DNA from: Eulemur rufifrons
Taxonomy: Eukaryota > Chordata > Mammalia > Primates > Lemuridae
Length of the DNA stretch: 64,000 nucleotides
Reading direction: 5' to 3'
NCBI RefSeq assembly: GCF_041146395.1
Contig: NC_090995.1
Coordinates: 10,580,501 to 10,644,500 of the forward strand
Under the pieces are notes generated by a model. That model was not told the origin of the DNA, searched no databases, and worked only from the letters and a program-made list of their open reading frames with translations. The position numbers were made by a program, and so were the translations under genes. Numbering within the stretch: position 1 is the first letter of the stretch; every line of letters starts with the position of its first letter. Positions 53,711-64,000 of the stretch are shown here, in pieces.

Positions 53711-54835
53711 CACGTCTATGAAGCACATAATAACTTCCCCACTTCCTTCACCTGCTATGTATTTGCTCACTGAACCATCCAGTTCCAAAGGGACTAGACT
53801 TACTTTCACTTAATTAAACAGCTCCTAGGAGGCTGTTTTGCATCTTAAATATAGAGAATCAGTGTAACATATCTGAAAAGAGCCACTTAAACTCTGTCAC
53901 CCTGACATTTCTTGTCTTGCTAAGGTTGGCAATCTAAGAAAACTCTAGGTTTCTTTGGTAAATACGACTGCCTATTTAAGACCTCTATCATTCCTGAGGT
54001 AGGTATTAAAGTTTCTGTGCTATAATTCAAGAAACTGTCTACATACAGCAGCCTTGACATTGCCTGAGGGCTCTCTAACAATCTATAAACAGTAGCCCCC
54101 ATGAAACCTCTCTGATCTAACCTAAATAAACAGAGACACGAAGCTTAAAGATCTATCAATTTAGCATTCAAACTAAATTTTAAAAATAGATATTCCAAAT
54201 ATAAAAAGGCATACGGCAGCTAGATGTTCAAAGGTGCCTAAAGACAGCAGATTTAGCCCCTAATCTCTCAGTTATCTGTATCAGCTATGAAATGCAAAAT
54301 AGAAAACCAGACCATATTTCTAACAGAAAATTTGGTACCTGAACTCATGATTTTCTTGAACCCTGGGTGTCCTATAATGCAGGTAATCCCTAAACCATTT
54401 CTCCAATTTATCGGGTAAAAACAACTTGTTTAGAATTTTCAGGCATATGCCAATTTTTTTTTATGTTACAATATTGAAGAGTGTGAAACACACAAGACCA
54501 CTAATACTATATCACTATGCAACAGTGGTATCTCCAGAATTTATATACAGGAAGATAGACAGTATTTATGTACAGTATAAAGCTGCATATGTAGAGAAAG
54601 CAGTAAGGTTGAAAGGGAGTGAAGGGAATGGAAAGGAGGATGCTATGTTTGCATGGCAAGCACTTTGATTTTAATTATACAGCATATTTATTTGGGCAGC
54701 TTAAAAGTGCCTTACACATTTTAAGAAGGCCCGAGTCTCTCCCAGGGGCAATGCCTTCACCCACACACACACTCACCAGTGGAAGTTGGTGAACCGAACC
54801 TGCTTTTCTTTACCTTAATTTGTATTAACATTAGT
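53711..54835. other. DSPP 5' flank, unassigned
   Basis: No named repeat in this kilobase; distal DSPP regulatory sequence could lie here but I see no decisive motif. Confidence 0.4.
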
Positions 54836-56330
54836 TATAGTCAGAGATTTCAGTAGCCCTCTCTTAATGATTGATGGACAGAAAATCAGTATGGACATAC
54901 AAGACTTAAACAGAAGTTTCAGCCAACTTGATCTAGTTGACGTTAACAGAACACTTCATCCATCAGTGGTGAATAAGCATTCTTTTCAAGTGTGTGTGGA
55001 CCAGTTACCAAGATGGAACATATTCTGAGCCAAAAATAAATCTCAATAAATTTAAAAGGATTCAAGCCATACAAACTAAGTTTACCAACCTCAATAGAAT
55101 TCAATCAGAAATCAATAAAAAAAATAAATAAATAAAGAACTCTGGAAAACCCCAAATATTTGGAAGTTAAATAGCATACTTCTAAATGGTTGATGGGTGA
55201 AAAAAGGAACCAAAAGAGAAATTCAAAATATATGGAATTGGGTGAAAATGAAAACACAGCATATCAGAATTTTCTGGACATCCCTAAAGCAGTACTTAGG
55301 ATAAAATCTATAGCACTAAATGATTATATATGAAAATAAAAAGGTTTCAAAACAATGACCTCAGCTTTCACCTTAAGAAAGTAATTCCCTATGCTGGGAA
55401 TCACTGAAGTCTAAGTGGGTCCTTGGCTTCACACAAGAAACAATTCAGGGGCAAGGCGACAGTGTAAAGTGAAAGTGAGTTTTATTCAAAAAGTATAGAA
55501 AATCTACTCCACAAACAGAGTAAAGGCTAGTTGTCCCCGTGGAAGAGAACCAGCCCCATGGTTCCTTTAGCCCCTCTATTTAAGCAACAGCTTAATTATA
55601 GCCTTAACGAGGGCAAGACTATCCATGTTATTTCTTGGAAAGGGGCAGTGTTTTCCTGGAATTAGCGTGACACCCTCCTTTGGACTGAATATGATCAGAC
55701 CGAAAGTGTCATGGCGTCAGGTGCACGATGGCAGTGGGAGGTTTCCTTGGAAACTTTTATGGCAACAAGGGTATAATGAAGCTGTAAGGTCAAGAAGTGG
55801 TCAATTCCTCTGCCATCTTGGTTCTAACCAGCTGGAGCTTATCCTGCCCCCATCTTGTTTTGATCAGGGTAGTTCAGAACCTCCTCACTCACAATCTGTT
55901 TGATCAGGATAGTTTGATACTTTGTTTTAAGACTTCCTCACTCACTCAAGCAATGCCTGCCAGTTCCCTTTCTCAAAACTACAAAAAGATGGAAAAATTA
56001 AATTCAAAGTAAGTAGAAGAAAGTAAGTAATAAAGGTCAGAACTGAAATTAATTAAATACAAAACAGAAAAACAACAGAGAAAACCAATGAAACCAAAAG
56101 CTGATTCCTTGAGAAACTCAATAAAATTTAAAAGACTCTAACCAGACTAATCAGGGAAATAAAAGAGAAGATAAATTAGCAATATGGGGAATGAGAGAAA
56201 TGACAACAGTACAGACTTTATAGACATTCTATAAAGATTCTATAACGGATAATAAGGGAATACTATGAGCAACTGTATTCTAACAAATTAACAACTTAGA
56301 TGAAATGGATAGATTACTTAAAACCATCAA
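54836..56330 (+). mobile_element. Old LINE-1 ORF2 remnant, split by an LTR
   Basis: Upstream part (54836-55391): AATCAGTATGGACATACAAG, ACTTGATCTAGTTGACGTTA, CATATTCTGAGCCAAAAATA, GACCTCAGCTTTCACCTTAA. Downstream part (55976-56330): GAGAAAACCAATGAAACCAA, AATAAGGGAATACTATGAGC, CTTAGATGAAATGGATAG. Both are consecutive pieces of an L1M ORF2 endonuclease-to-RT region, full of stops. Confidence 0.88.
55392..55975 (-). mobile_element. ERV LTR inserted in the old L1
   Basis: On the minus strand it begins TGAGAAAGGGAACTGGCAGG and ends GTGATTCCCAGCA, TG...CA bounded. It has AATAAAACTCACTTTCACTT as poly(A) signal with the R/U5. The L1 ORF2 reads on across it. No internal genes, so a solo LTR. Orientation matches DSPP. 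Confidence 0.7.
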
Positions 56331-57416
56331 AGCTGTTGGCATTCAGCAGTTTTCAATTCTCTTGCATTTGAAAGCCCAGTTTCTCCTGGGCCTCTGCCTG
56401 CGGGCAGGACTTCAAGCCAGCTGAGCTCCCCGTCTGCCGTGATGTGGGCCAAGAGGTTCCCTCCCCAGGATCATGGCCTGAGCTGGGAGCGTGGCCTTCC
56501 CATGGGAAAAGGCGTGTCCCTCAAGCATGCTACATCTAGGACCCACTCTCCACTCTGACCTGCCCCTGAATGCACATACACCTCAGTAGACTAATTCACA
56601 AATATCCCTTTTGTGCCCCCGGGCAACGCGGTCGAGACCTGGGTGTACAGAATCTGGCCTGCACGCCTGTCCCCCAGGCCCCAGCGATCAATCCCTGATC
56701 ATGCCCGGGAGAAGGATGCTGGTCCCAAGTCACCCATGGGGTGCCCAAGCTGGATCAATGTTTCTTGGCCTCAGGGTTTGCCCCGCTCTGCTGGAGTCAC
56801 CAGGTGAGCAGCACCAGGAAGGGCCAACGGGTAGGGAGCTCACAGCCTGAGCACCCCTCAGTCCACTACAGGGCCCCAAAAGGAAAGGTGTCATTCCCTA
56901 TGGGTGCCTCCAAGTGGTGGCTAAATTGTCTCTCTCGGCAGCCAGGGGTAGGGGAGGGGAATGGGAGAATGAAGCAATATGGCGCCTGCCCATTGGCTCT
57001 GGTCTGTGGGTTAAGAGGTGTCCCAAGGGAGCTGGGAGCCTCCTGCCCTGTCCACAAGAGGCTCTCCAGTCACTGGTGGCAGCAGTCTCTGGGCTGGTGT
57101 TGGAAGGTCTTTCCAGAAGCTTGGGAGCCCACCAGCAGTCCGAGACGCAAGGGAGGGGAAATTTAACCGCTCAACCTACCCTTGTCACTGGTCTCCAAGC
57201 CTCTCGGGGGGCCTTTCTCCTTCCAGTTCACCTCCGCAACTTCTTCCCGTGGAGTCTCCAGTAGGTTCAGGCACCCTTTCTTCTGATCCTTATCTGATCT
57301 ATGTTTGTCTGCCAGTTTGTTTTTTTCACTTTCACCTGAAAGTTCTCCTTCTTGCAGACATGCTCTGGCTGGAGGTGTTTCTCGTCCGCCATCTTGCCTC
57401 CTCTTCTCCTCCATAT
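56331..57416 (-). mobile_element. Orphan LINE-1 5'UTR
   Basis: GC/CpG-rich 1.1 kb. On the minus strand it begins GGAGGAGAAGAGGAGGCAAG followed by ATGGCGGACG; GCAAGATGGCGG is the YY1-site start of primate L1 5'UTRs. No L1 ORF1 follows: the sequence stops at 56331 against the oppositely oriented old ORF2. The promoter direction is toward DSPP, whose exon 1 is about 2.7 kb further on. Confidence 0.7.
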
Positions 57417-57429
57417 AATACCTTGAATT

Positions 57430-57640
57430 AGCAATTTTCATCATGTGGCTCCTAGATATCTGAATCACCTTGGTTCATACTGTTAAATCTAAATTTGTTA
57501 AAAATGTATACTTTAGGGAACCACCTCCGACCCGTTAAATCAGAATCTATCCTGGTGGAGCCCAGGAATCTGCATTTTAAGATGCTTCCTAGATTACTCT
57601 TGTGTGCACTAATACTCGAGAGCCACTGCTCAACAGGAAG
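57430..57640. mobile_element. MER5A-like hAT fragment
   Basis: TCATCATGTGGCTCCTAGAT, AATCAGAATCTATCCTGGTG, CCCAGGAATCTGCATTTTAA, AGAGCCACTGCTC. Confidence 0.75.
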
Positions 57641-59034
57641 AACCGAAATATCTCCCTCTTGAAAGCTGAATCTGCCTCTGATTACAAAATAAGCTCAGAT
57701 CCGAGAGCCAATTTCAATCATCTTTTCTAAATGAGAAAAGCCAAGCATAGAAAATTCTAGGATTTAAGTTGTTCATAATGTTGGCTAAAAACAGATGATG
57801 ACAGAGCCAAGATAATCAAGGCTAGAAAAAGAAGAAAGCAGGATAAGCTTCACTTGGACACCAAAACTCCTCAAAATTGTATTTTTGAGGTGTGTGCATG
57901 TGTGTATGTAAACCTCATCTCTACCACTTCCTTTCTCAATACGTTTTCTAACTCAACCCTCCTCTGCCCTTCTAAGCACCTGCTAAACAACAGCGGCCTG
58001 CCAGCCTAGCCTTTATGGGAGTGTGAAATCATGTAATAGCATCCTCATCACAGGTTGCTGGGAAGATCCAACAATAACGCATGTCAAGTGTTTAACCCAG
58101 TTCCTGACACCCAGAAGGCTAAATCAATGCCAACAATTAGCAAAAGCTAACACAACCCCTGGCAGACCCAGGATATTTCTGGGCTCTAAAAGTCATCCCA
58201 TGATGGGCCAGGAAATTGAAGACCTTAATATATGTCATTACCCAAGGAAGACTGCGCACGGATAATGCAGGAGGTCCCAATGGGTACATCACAGCATCCA
58301 CCAGGAAAGGAGTTAGGAATGCCAGGCCACCCAAGCTCCCCCTGTCCCGTGGAGCATTGCCAGGGTAAATGACACAGAGCCCAACTGCACCACGACTACC
58401 ACCAAACACACCCACTCAGAGAAGGTTTTAAGCCAAATGTAAATCAGTGGATAACTTGCCTACATTTTCCTCTTATAGAAACGGCCGTGGAGTCTCCTCA
58501 AACAACAAACCGCCCATCAGCTCCGAAAATGACAGGGTTCGATTTTAAAGGGTCTATCTGCCCTCTCACAGGGATGTGGTCAGGAAGAGAGAAAAAACAA
58601 AAACAGGGGGGAAGGGACCTAAAATGCCCTATGGCCCAGGAAGAATCTACTATACTGTTTTGCATGTGCTGTTATGAATTTAAAAAAGCAAAGGTTAACC
58701 AAGACAACATCCCCTTTAATTTTGGTATGCGAGCTCTGAGCAAAGCTAAAAAGAGGACTATTGGATAGCATTGGAAAGAAGAGTTCTTCCAAAACAGTAG
58801 TCGAAGGGGCACCGTAAAGGGGAAATAGCATGTTGTGTTTTTCAAACTATGGATCACAACCCATTAACAAATCATAAAATCAATCATAATTTATTTTTTA
58901 AATAGAATAGAGCATCACACAAAGTAAGGATTTTTAAAAAATGTTTATTTAAGTTTGCATGTGTATTTGAATCACAATATAATACTTATTTTTTTTATAG
59001 TGGGAAAAGTTTGAAAACTGGGGTAGTGGAGAGC
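57641..59034. other. Unassigned non-coding DNA
   Basis: Possible old DNA-transposon patch at 58838-59025 (TTTTTCAAACTATGGATCAC). A MIR-like bit near 58015-58135. No gene. Confidence 0.4.
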
Positions 59035-59230
59035 TAAATGCTCTGGAAGCACAGGGAGTTGGAATCCAAGCTCTGTCACTAGTTAGTTTTATGACTTGCA
59101 GCAAGCTTCAGTTTCCTTAAAGATAAAATGAAAATAATTCCTATAAGAATTCTTGGGAAGCGAAATGGGCTCATGTACATAAACCCACTTGGCGCAGTGT
59201 CTGCCATAATACAGTCCCCTAGCAAATGTC
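59035..59230 (+). mobile_element. MIR SINE
   Basis: GGAATCCAAGCTCTGTCACT, ATGACTTGCAGCAAGCTTCA, GGCGCAGTGTCTGCCATAAT follow MIR order. Confidence 0.65.
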
Positions 59231-59464
59231 CGTTCCTTCTCCGTTCCACTTGAGGTATCGTGTATACAAAGATTCAGGTAGCACAACAAAAGTCATTTAA
59301 TTTCCCTCTGCCTTCTCTCCTCATTGTGAAATAAAAGGGTTGAACCAGATAAACTAGAGCTTTGCCTGCTCTAAAACTGTCTAATTTAATTTAAATGGTC
59401 ATTCTATCAATGCATTCGAGATATTATCATTGCAATGTATTGCCAATCTTCCAAGTGACAAATA

Positions 59465-59650
59465 GATTTTTTTAATTAAGCTTTTGGTTTTAAGATCATT
59501 GTAGATTCACATGCAGTTGTGAGAAATAATACAAACAGATCCTGCGTACCTTTTACCCAGTTCCCGCCAATGGTAACATCCCCCCAAAACTATACTACAG
59601 TGCAGTGTCTCAACCAAGATACTGACTTCGCTACGAGCCACCAATCTTAC
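59465..59650. mobile_element. Old LINE-1-like fragment
   Basis: TTGTAGATTCACATGCAGTT, CCAATGGTAACATCCCCCCA, ACCAAGATACTGACTTCG is a common ancient-L1 stretch; exact family not placed. Confidence 0.45.
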
Positions 59651-60414
59651 TCAGATTTAGGTTTCTTTATAAGCACCAACTGCGATTGATCAATAATGGC
59701 TGATTGGAACACAAGCTTGCAGGCTGCTTTGAGTCCTGCTTTAGAGGAAACAAATGTTGCAAGCAATTAGCAACGTCTGCCACCAGCCCATGACTGGGAG
59801 CATAGTGACAGGTTTGCTACAAATATGCTAACTCCGAAGCAAGTGAACAAAATGCTCCCAGATTTAAATTAAATATTTAGAGTTAATGCTTAGCAAGGTG
59901 TAGTTTCTCTCTTTCTATATATCATAAATACTTTAACATACCAAGATCCAACGAAAGGGTACAAAGTTCTCTCTCTATTAGGAGACTATATGAGCATCTC
60001 CAATGTGTATTTAGGTAGATAACCTACTCTCAGCAGAGAGGACAACCCTTCATGTAATCAACTAAAATTATTCTGGACACCTTTGAGTAACTGAACTGTT
60101 TTCCTGTTGAGTGCCCGAATTGTTGCTTTGTGTTAAAGGACAGAGGCAAACTTAAAGAGGGGCCGCTGTTTGCTACATTTTTTCTACCAACTCTATGTGA
60201 AATCATTAGATGCATCAATTCAATTGAAAGACGAATGAAAGAATTTTGACAGAATAATCTATTTAAATGCTTTTTTTCCTTCAAAAGCCTTTTATAAGTA
60301 GGCTTAACTACAGGTTGTGTTTATAGGAGCTGCTGATTTCAGGAGACACATTTTATATCAGACTTTCTAATAGTTGCTTTTTAACATCTGAGATTTATCA
60401 CTGAAGAAGGCCGT
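59651..60414. other. Unassigned non-coding DNA
   Basis: No gene or repeat recognised. Confidence 0.4.
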
Positions 60415-60765
60415 TTGGTACAGTGGAAATGGTGCAGAACTTTGGCTATTTCTGTCTCTTGCTTTTGCAATTCGCTATCTTAAATTAAAAGAACTATCCA
60501 TACAAAGTACTTAATATAGTGCCTGGCACATAGTAAGTCTTAGATAAATGTTAGCAGCTGTGACAATGATGATTCTTAGTTTTGTATTAATATATTTTAG
60601 GAAGCCATTCAATCTCTCTGAACCTCAGTCATCTCATTTGCAAAGGGGGATGAATAATAAGAAATACCCTTTATGCCCACTTCACGGGGTTATCGTGAGA
60701 ATCAAACAAGATTATGTTTGTTAAAATACTTCGTACACAGAAAAGAACTGTAGGCATGTCCGTTA
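60415..60765 (+). mobile_element. Two adjacent MIR fragments
   Basis: First ends AGTGCCTGGCACATAGTAAG at 60518-60537; the second runs CTCTCTGAACCTCAGTCATC, GGGGTTATCGTGAGAATCAA. Confidence 0.75.
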
Positions 60766-60881
60766 ATTACTGATATTAATTGTATTTTTCCCCCTGTTCC
60801 TACAGAATAGGTCTTTCCACATCAACGTCCTGGAGTCTAGCTCTGATATGGTTCACAAGGTAGATCCTGCTGAGTGCAAAT

Positions 60882-61072
60882 AAATAAATGGAGTAGAAGA
60901 GAAAGTTTTTCTTTACACAATGTCAGCTACTAAGTGTAGAAAACAGAGAACAATCATTCGCAACCATCCCGGAGGAGGTTGATGGAGACAGAAGCTCTCA
61001 ATGGTTCCCAAAGCTGGTGGGTGGAGATTGAATGAGGTTCAGAGCATTGGCACAATAGCAGAATAACTCCCC
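60882..61072 (+). repeat. 191-bp duplicated segment, copy A
   Basis: Aligns base for base, without gaps, with 62971-63161; about 22 mismatches by eye (about 88% identity). Unlike copy B it is not embedded in a longer stretch of the same old L1. Confidence 0.85.
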
Positions 61073-62404
61073 TTTCTATAGAGGGTACCCTGTCTCTGAT
61101 GTCAAAGGGATTTCTGTGGGAGACACAGATGAGGCCAGGATCAGCTCCTGCAAGAAAAAGCTGGCTAAATTTGGGAGACCTGGGTCTCTGCTCAATCATA
61201 AGGGAGATTTACCATCCTTTTTGGTTTTTCAGGGGCATAATTACATCTGTATTTTGTCTAAATTGATGACCGCTGTTTCTGAGGGGCAGGAAGCTATTCC
61301 ACACTCATCTGCAAAGTTTGAAGAGACGTGATCACGGCACAAACATGCCCGCGTTGCAAATCAGGCCAGGGTTGATTCACTCTTTGGAAATGTTGATGTT
61401 GTTTGCAGCAGGTCTGTCTTTCATCATTATCTACGATCATGTCAGGGGATAAAAATAGTAAAAGGACACAGATCACAGCACAAACTTTGACTTCATCAGC
61501 ACAACATAAAATTGCATTTCTAAAATGCTTCTGACTTGCAGTATAAACTCTATGAAGGAGAGTTTTAAACAGCCACACCAAAAAAAATAGCAGCAAAGAA
61601 CATTCTTTATAATTTAGAACCCTTAAGTTTGAATGACATATTTTAATAACAAAAAAATAGCTTTATAAAACATAGGAAAACACATTTCTCTGTACTGTCG
61701 TGAAATCAAAGCAGTTTTTAAGGTATGACCAGATTTCTTGATTAGTCACTGTCGAGAAGAAAAGATTAAAACAGGGTTTCAGTAGACATCATTCAGGGTA
61801 AAAGTGAAGGGTATTCAAGGACTCTCCCCAATAGGCCACTTCATTCAACTGCTTGGGATATATTTTACAGAAAACTTAAGCTGGGCTTCATTCATTTAGG
61901 TGCTTTTCTCCCCAGACTCCGAGCCACTGTTTCTTTCATGAATGAGGCAGACCACTGATGCCATTAGCATTCAGACCCTCTCTTGTGGATTTGTCACACT
62001 AAGAAGACTCGAGTCTCCATCAAGTTCTTGTCCCGACACTTGTCCCTATTCATAGACTGTCTCCTGAGGAAGGAGCATTTCTGCTGTGTCCGCTGACATG
62101 GTCAAGAAAACTGTCCAGATCCCTAATTTTCTTAAGAATTGTTTTTACCTTTGCTCCCTCTTCCTTGATACCTAAATAGTATATCTTTAATCAATGACAC
62201 ACATTAGCTATATTTCAAACCCTGGACAGAAGCCTTGCTTTAGAAAGGACTGTGACCAGGTACCTGCTTAATGTCTGGTTGAGGAAATGCTACTGAGAAA
62301 GTCTGAGAAGCACGTTAAATTTCCAGGCTACCATGTTGTTTTATCCTTACATGAACTGGAGAAAGTAACCCGAACTAATAATAACGGCTAGACTTTAAGG
62401 AGAG
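61073..62404. other. Unassigned non-coding DNA
   Basis: No gene or repeat recognised. Confidence 0.4.
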
Positions 62405-62590
62405 GTAAATGGGTGCTACACACTAAGAGCTTTCCATGGATGAACATTTAATTCTCACAACAATCCCCTGAGATCATCATTATCTTTAACTCTGTTTCAC
62501 GAAGTAGGAAACTGAGGCACAGGAAGGTTAAGTGCCTTGCCCAGGACCTGATCCAGCAGGTAACGGAGTCAAGATCCAAACCCAGACAGA
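62405..62590 (-). mobile_element. MIR SINE
   Basis: ATTTAATTCTCACAACAATC, GAAACTGAGGCACAGGAAGG, TTAAGTGCCTTGCCCAGGAC. Confidence 0.88.
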
Positions 62591-62859
62591 ATGGATTAGA
62601 AAACTTCAAGTATACCAAGCACCCAGATCTTGGTTTCTAAATACTACCCTCCTCTGAAAGGCATCAGAGCTTCTTGGAGAACATCTCTTCTTTGCTCGGA
62701 AGAGAACACTGGCTGATTGAAGGACTAATGCATGCCAAATACAAGATGAGCCTAGAATATCTTTTTACATCAGAAAGACTGCAAATACTACTATAAATAA
62801 TGATGGGAGCATATCAAAGAGGCACAAGAGCCAACTTGAAGGGCTCCAGCCGGCCAAAT

Positions 62860-63900
62860 TGGGAATAATCTGGACATCAAAATAAATAATGATATTAACA
62901 AAGTACGACCCATGATAAAATAGATATCCATTCATCCATACTGATATAATAAGTAAATAAAGGAATAAGCAAATAAATGGAGTGGAAGAGAAAGTTTTCC
63001 CTTACAAAATGTCTACTATTAAGTGTAGAAAACAGAGAATAATCATTTGCAACCATCACAGAGGAAGTTGGTGGAGACAGAAGCTATCAATGGCTGCCAA
63101 AGCTAGTGGGTGGAGAGTGAATGAGGTACAGAGTATTGGCACAACATCAGAATAACTCCCCTCAGACATACCCCAAATGCTGATCAATTACAGAGGGAAA
63201 ATTGTGACTCTAAAGTGGAGACTTCTGGCAGAGAGCAACATGAGCAAGTGCTCAAGGTGACTAGCACGGGCAGTAGGACCGGCTGACATCATGAAGGCAT
63301 CCCTGCCAACAGTGCATGGCCTGAGTCTAGTCACGAGAAAGCATCAGTTGGACCAAAGCTGGAGACCATCCTACAGAGTGTAAGGCTTTCACTTTGTAAA
63401 ACTGCCAAGCATATGGAAGGCAGATAAAGAGTGGGAACTATTCCAAATTGAAGGTGTCTTAACAGACAAGACAGCTAAATGCAACACATTTTCCTGGACA
63501 GGATCCTAGACCAAAAAGGAAAAAAGAGAAATATCCCTTCCCAAAAGGGATATTTGGGAACACGTGATGGAATCTTTGGATAAGAATGGTTGTGTTGTAC
63601 CCATGTTGGTTGACATGTTTATTTGGAGAGCTATAGGCTGTTTTTATGTGAATGTCATTACATTTAGGAAATACACACTACTATCTAGGGGTGCTGGGCC
63701 ATCTTTTCTGCAACTTACTGTCCAAAGATTCAGAAACAGACTAATGACAATGGGGTGTGGGTGATGAAGCAAATGCAGTAAAATATTAACATTTGAGGAA
63801 TCTACATGAAAAGGATATAGCAGCTCTTTTATCTGTTCTGGCAACTGTTCTACAAGTATGAAACGGTTTCAAAATAAATTATATAAAATTTTTCAAAATA
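62860..63900 (+). mobile_element. Old LINE-1 3'UTR-like stretch
   Basis: CCATACTGATATAATAAGTA, GCTATCAATGGCTGCC, and an end GAAACGGTTTCAAAATAAAT resemble old L1 (L1ME-type) 3' regions. Copy B of the 191-bp duplication lies in it. Frames inside are not coding. Confidence 0.55.
62971..63161 (+). repeat. 191-bp duplicated segment, copy B
   Basis: Partner of 60882-61072, same orientation, about 2.1 kb away, within the old L1-like stretch. Confidence 0.85.
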
Positions 63901-64000
63901 AGTATCTTCATTGTATTGATAGAATGTTAAAACAATTTGATGGAAAGCAAAAAATTCAGGCAGTTACGTCGCCACTCAGCACTACGTTAGCAAATGTTCT

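Noticed and set aside
63530..63555. Small hairpin ATATCCCTT/AAGGGATAT
   Set aside because: Nine-base stem in old repeat DNA; expected by chance in a window of this size.

Overview
The window is mammalian nuclear DNA from a primate, most likely a strepsirrhine (lemur-type). Seven dimeric 7SL-derived Alu copies are seen. Five of them carry an unusual TATA-rich stretch before TTTCTTTCTATTTTTAGTAGAGAC. Several young LINE-1 3' ends finish in a CACCCCCGTAATATTCTGAAAT-type tail. I take both as lemur/loris lineage signatures, from memory and not by search. There is no bacterial-style coding. Nearly all open frames are chance frames or shadows of two multi-exon genes.

Both genes lie on the minus strand and belong to the SIBLING family of secreted, acidic, mineralised-tissue phosphoproteins. 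DSPP (dentin sialophosphoprotein) runs from 5' exon 1 near 53.6 kb to its stop at 45944. DMP1 (dentin matrix protein 1) runs from exon 1 near 35.3 kb to its stop at 23428. Each has a non-coding first exon, a second exon with the signal peptide, short middle exons and a large acidic last exon. All splice sites are GT-AG and phase 0, and both frames are open throughout. Predicted products are about 1102 aa (DSPP) and 500 aa (DMP1). The order DSPP then DMP1 in transcription direction matches the human chromosome 4 cluster; IBSP would lie beyond position 1.

Region by region: 1-22 kb is downstream intergenic DNA with Alus, a LINE-1 3' end, a solo-LTR-like element holding a 19-bp minisatellite, and a 27-nt insertion of U6 snRNA 5' sequence. 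22.4-35.4 kb is DMP1, with an ERV LTR, an old L1 and an old Alu in intron 1 and a young Alu in intron 5. 35.4-45.8 kb is the DMP1-DSPP interval, with a U6-L1 chimeric retropseudogene, MIR, L2 and Alu. 45.9-53.7 kb is DSPP, with two tandem L1 tails in intron 2. 53.7-64 kb is the upstream flank, holding a broken old L1 ORF2 split by an LTR, an orphan antisense-lying L1 5'UTR whose promoter faces DSPP, MIR/MER5 fragments and a 191-bp duplicated segment.

Both products are secreted matrix proteins cut before a DDP motif, each with an RGD. DMP1 serves bone and dentin mineralisation; DSPP is split into DSP and the calcium-binding repeat protein DPP. The most notable points are arginine substitutions beside both DDP cleavage sites, a sharply GC-rich DMP1 last exon, an in-frame 117-bp duplication in the DPP repeat, and several odd retrotransposition products.
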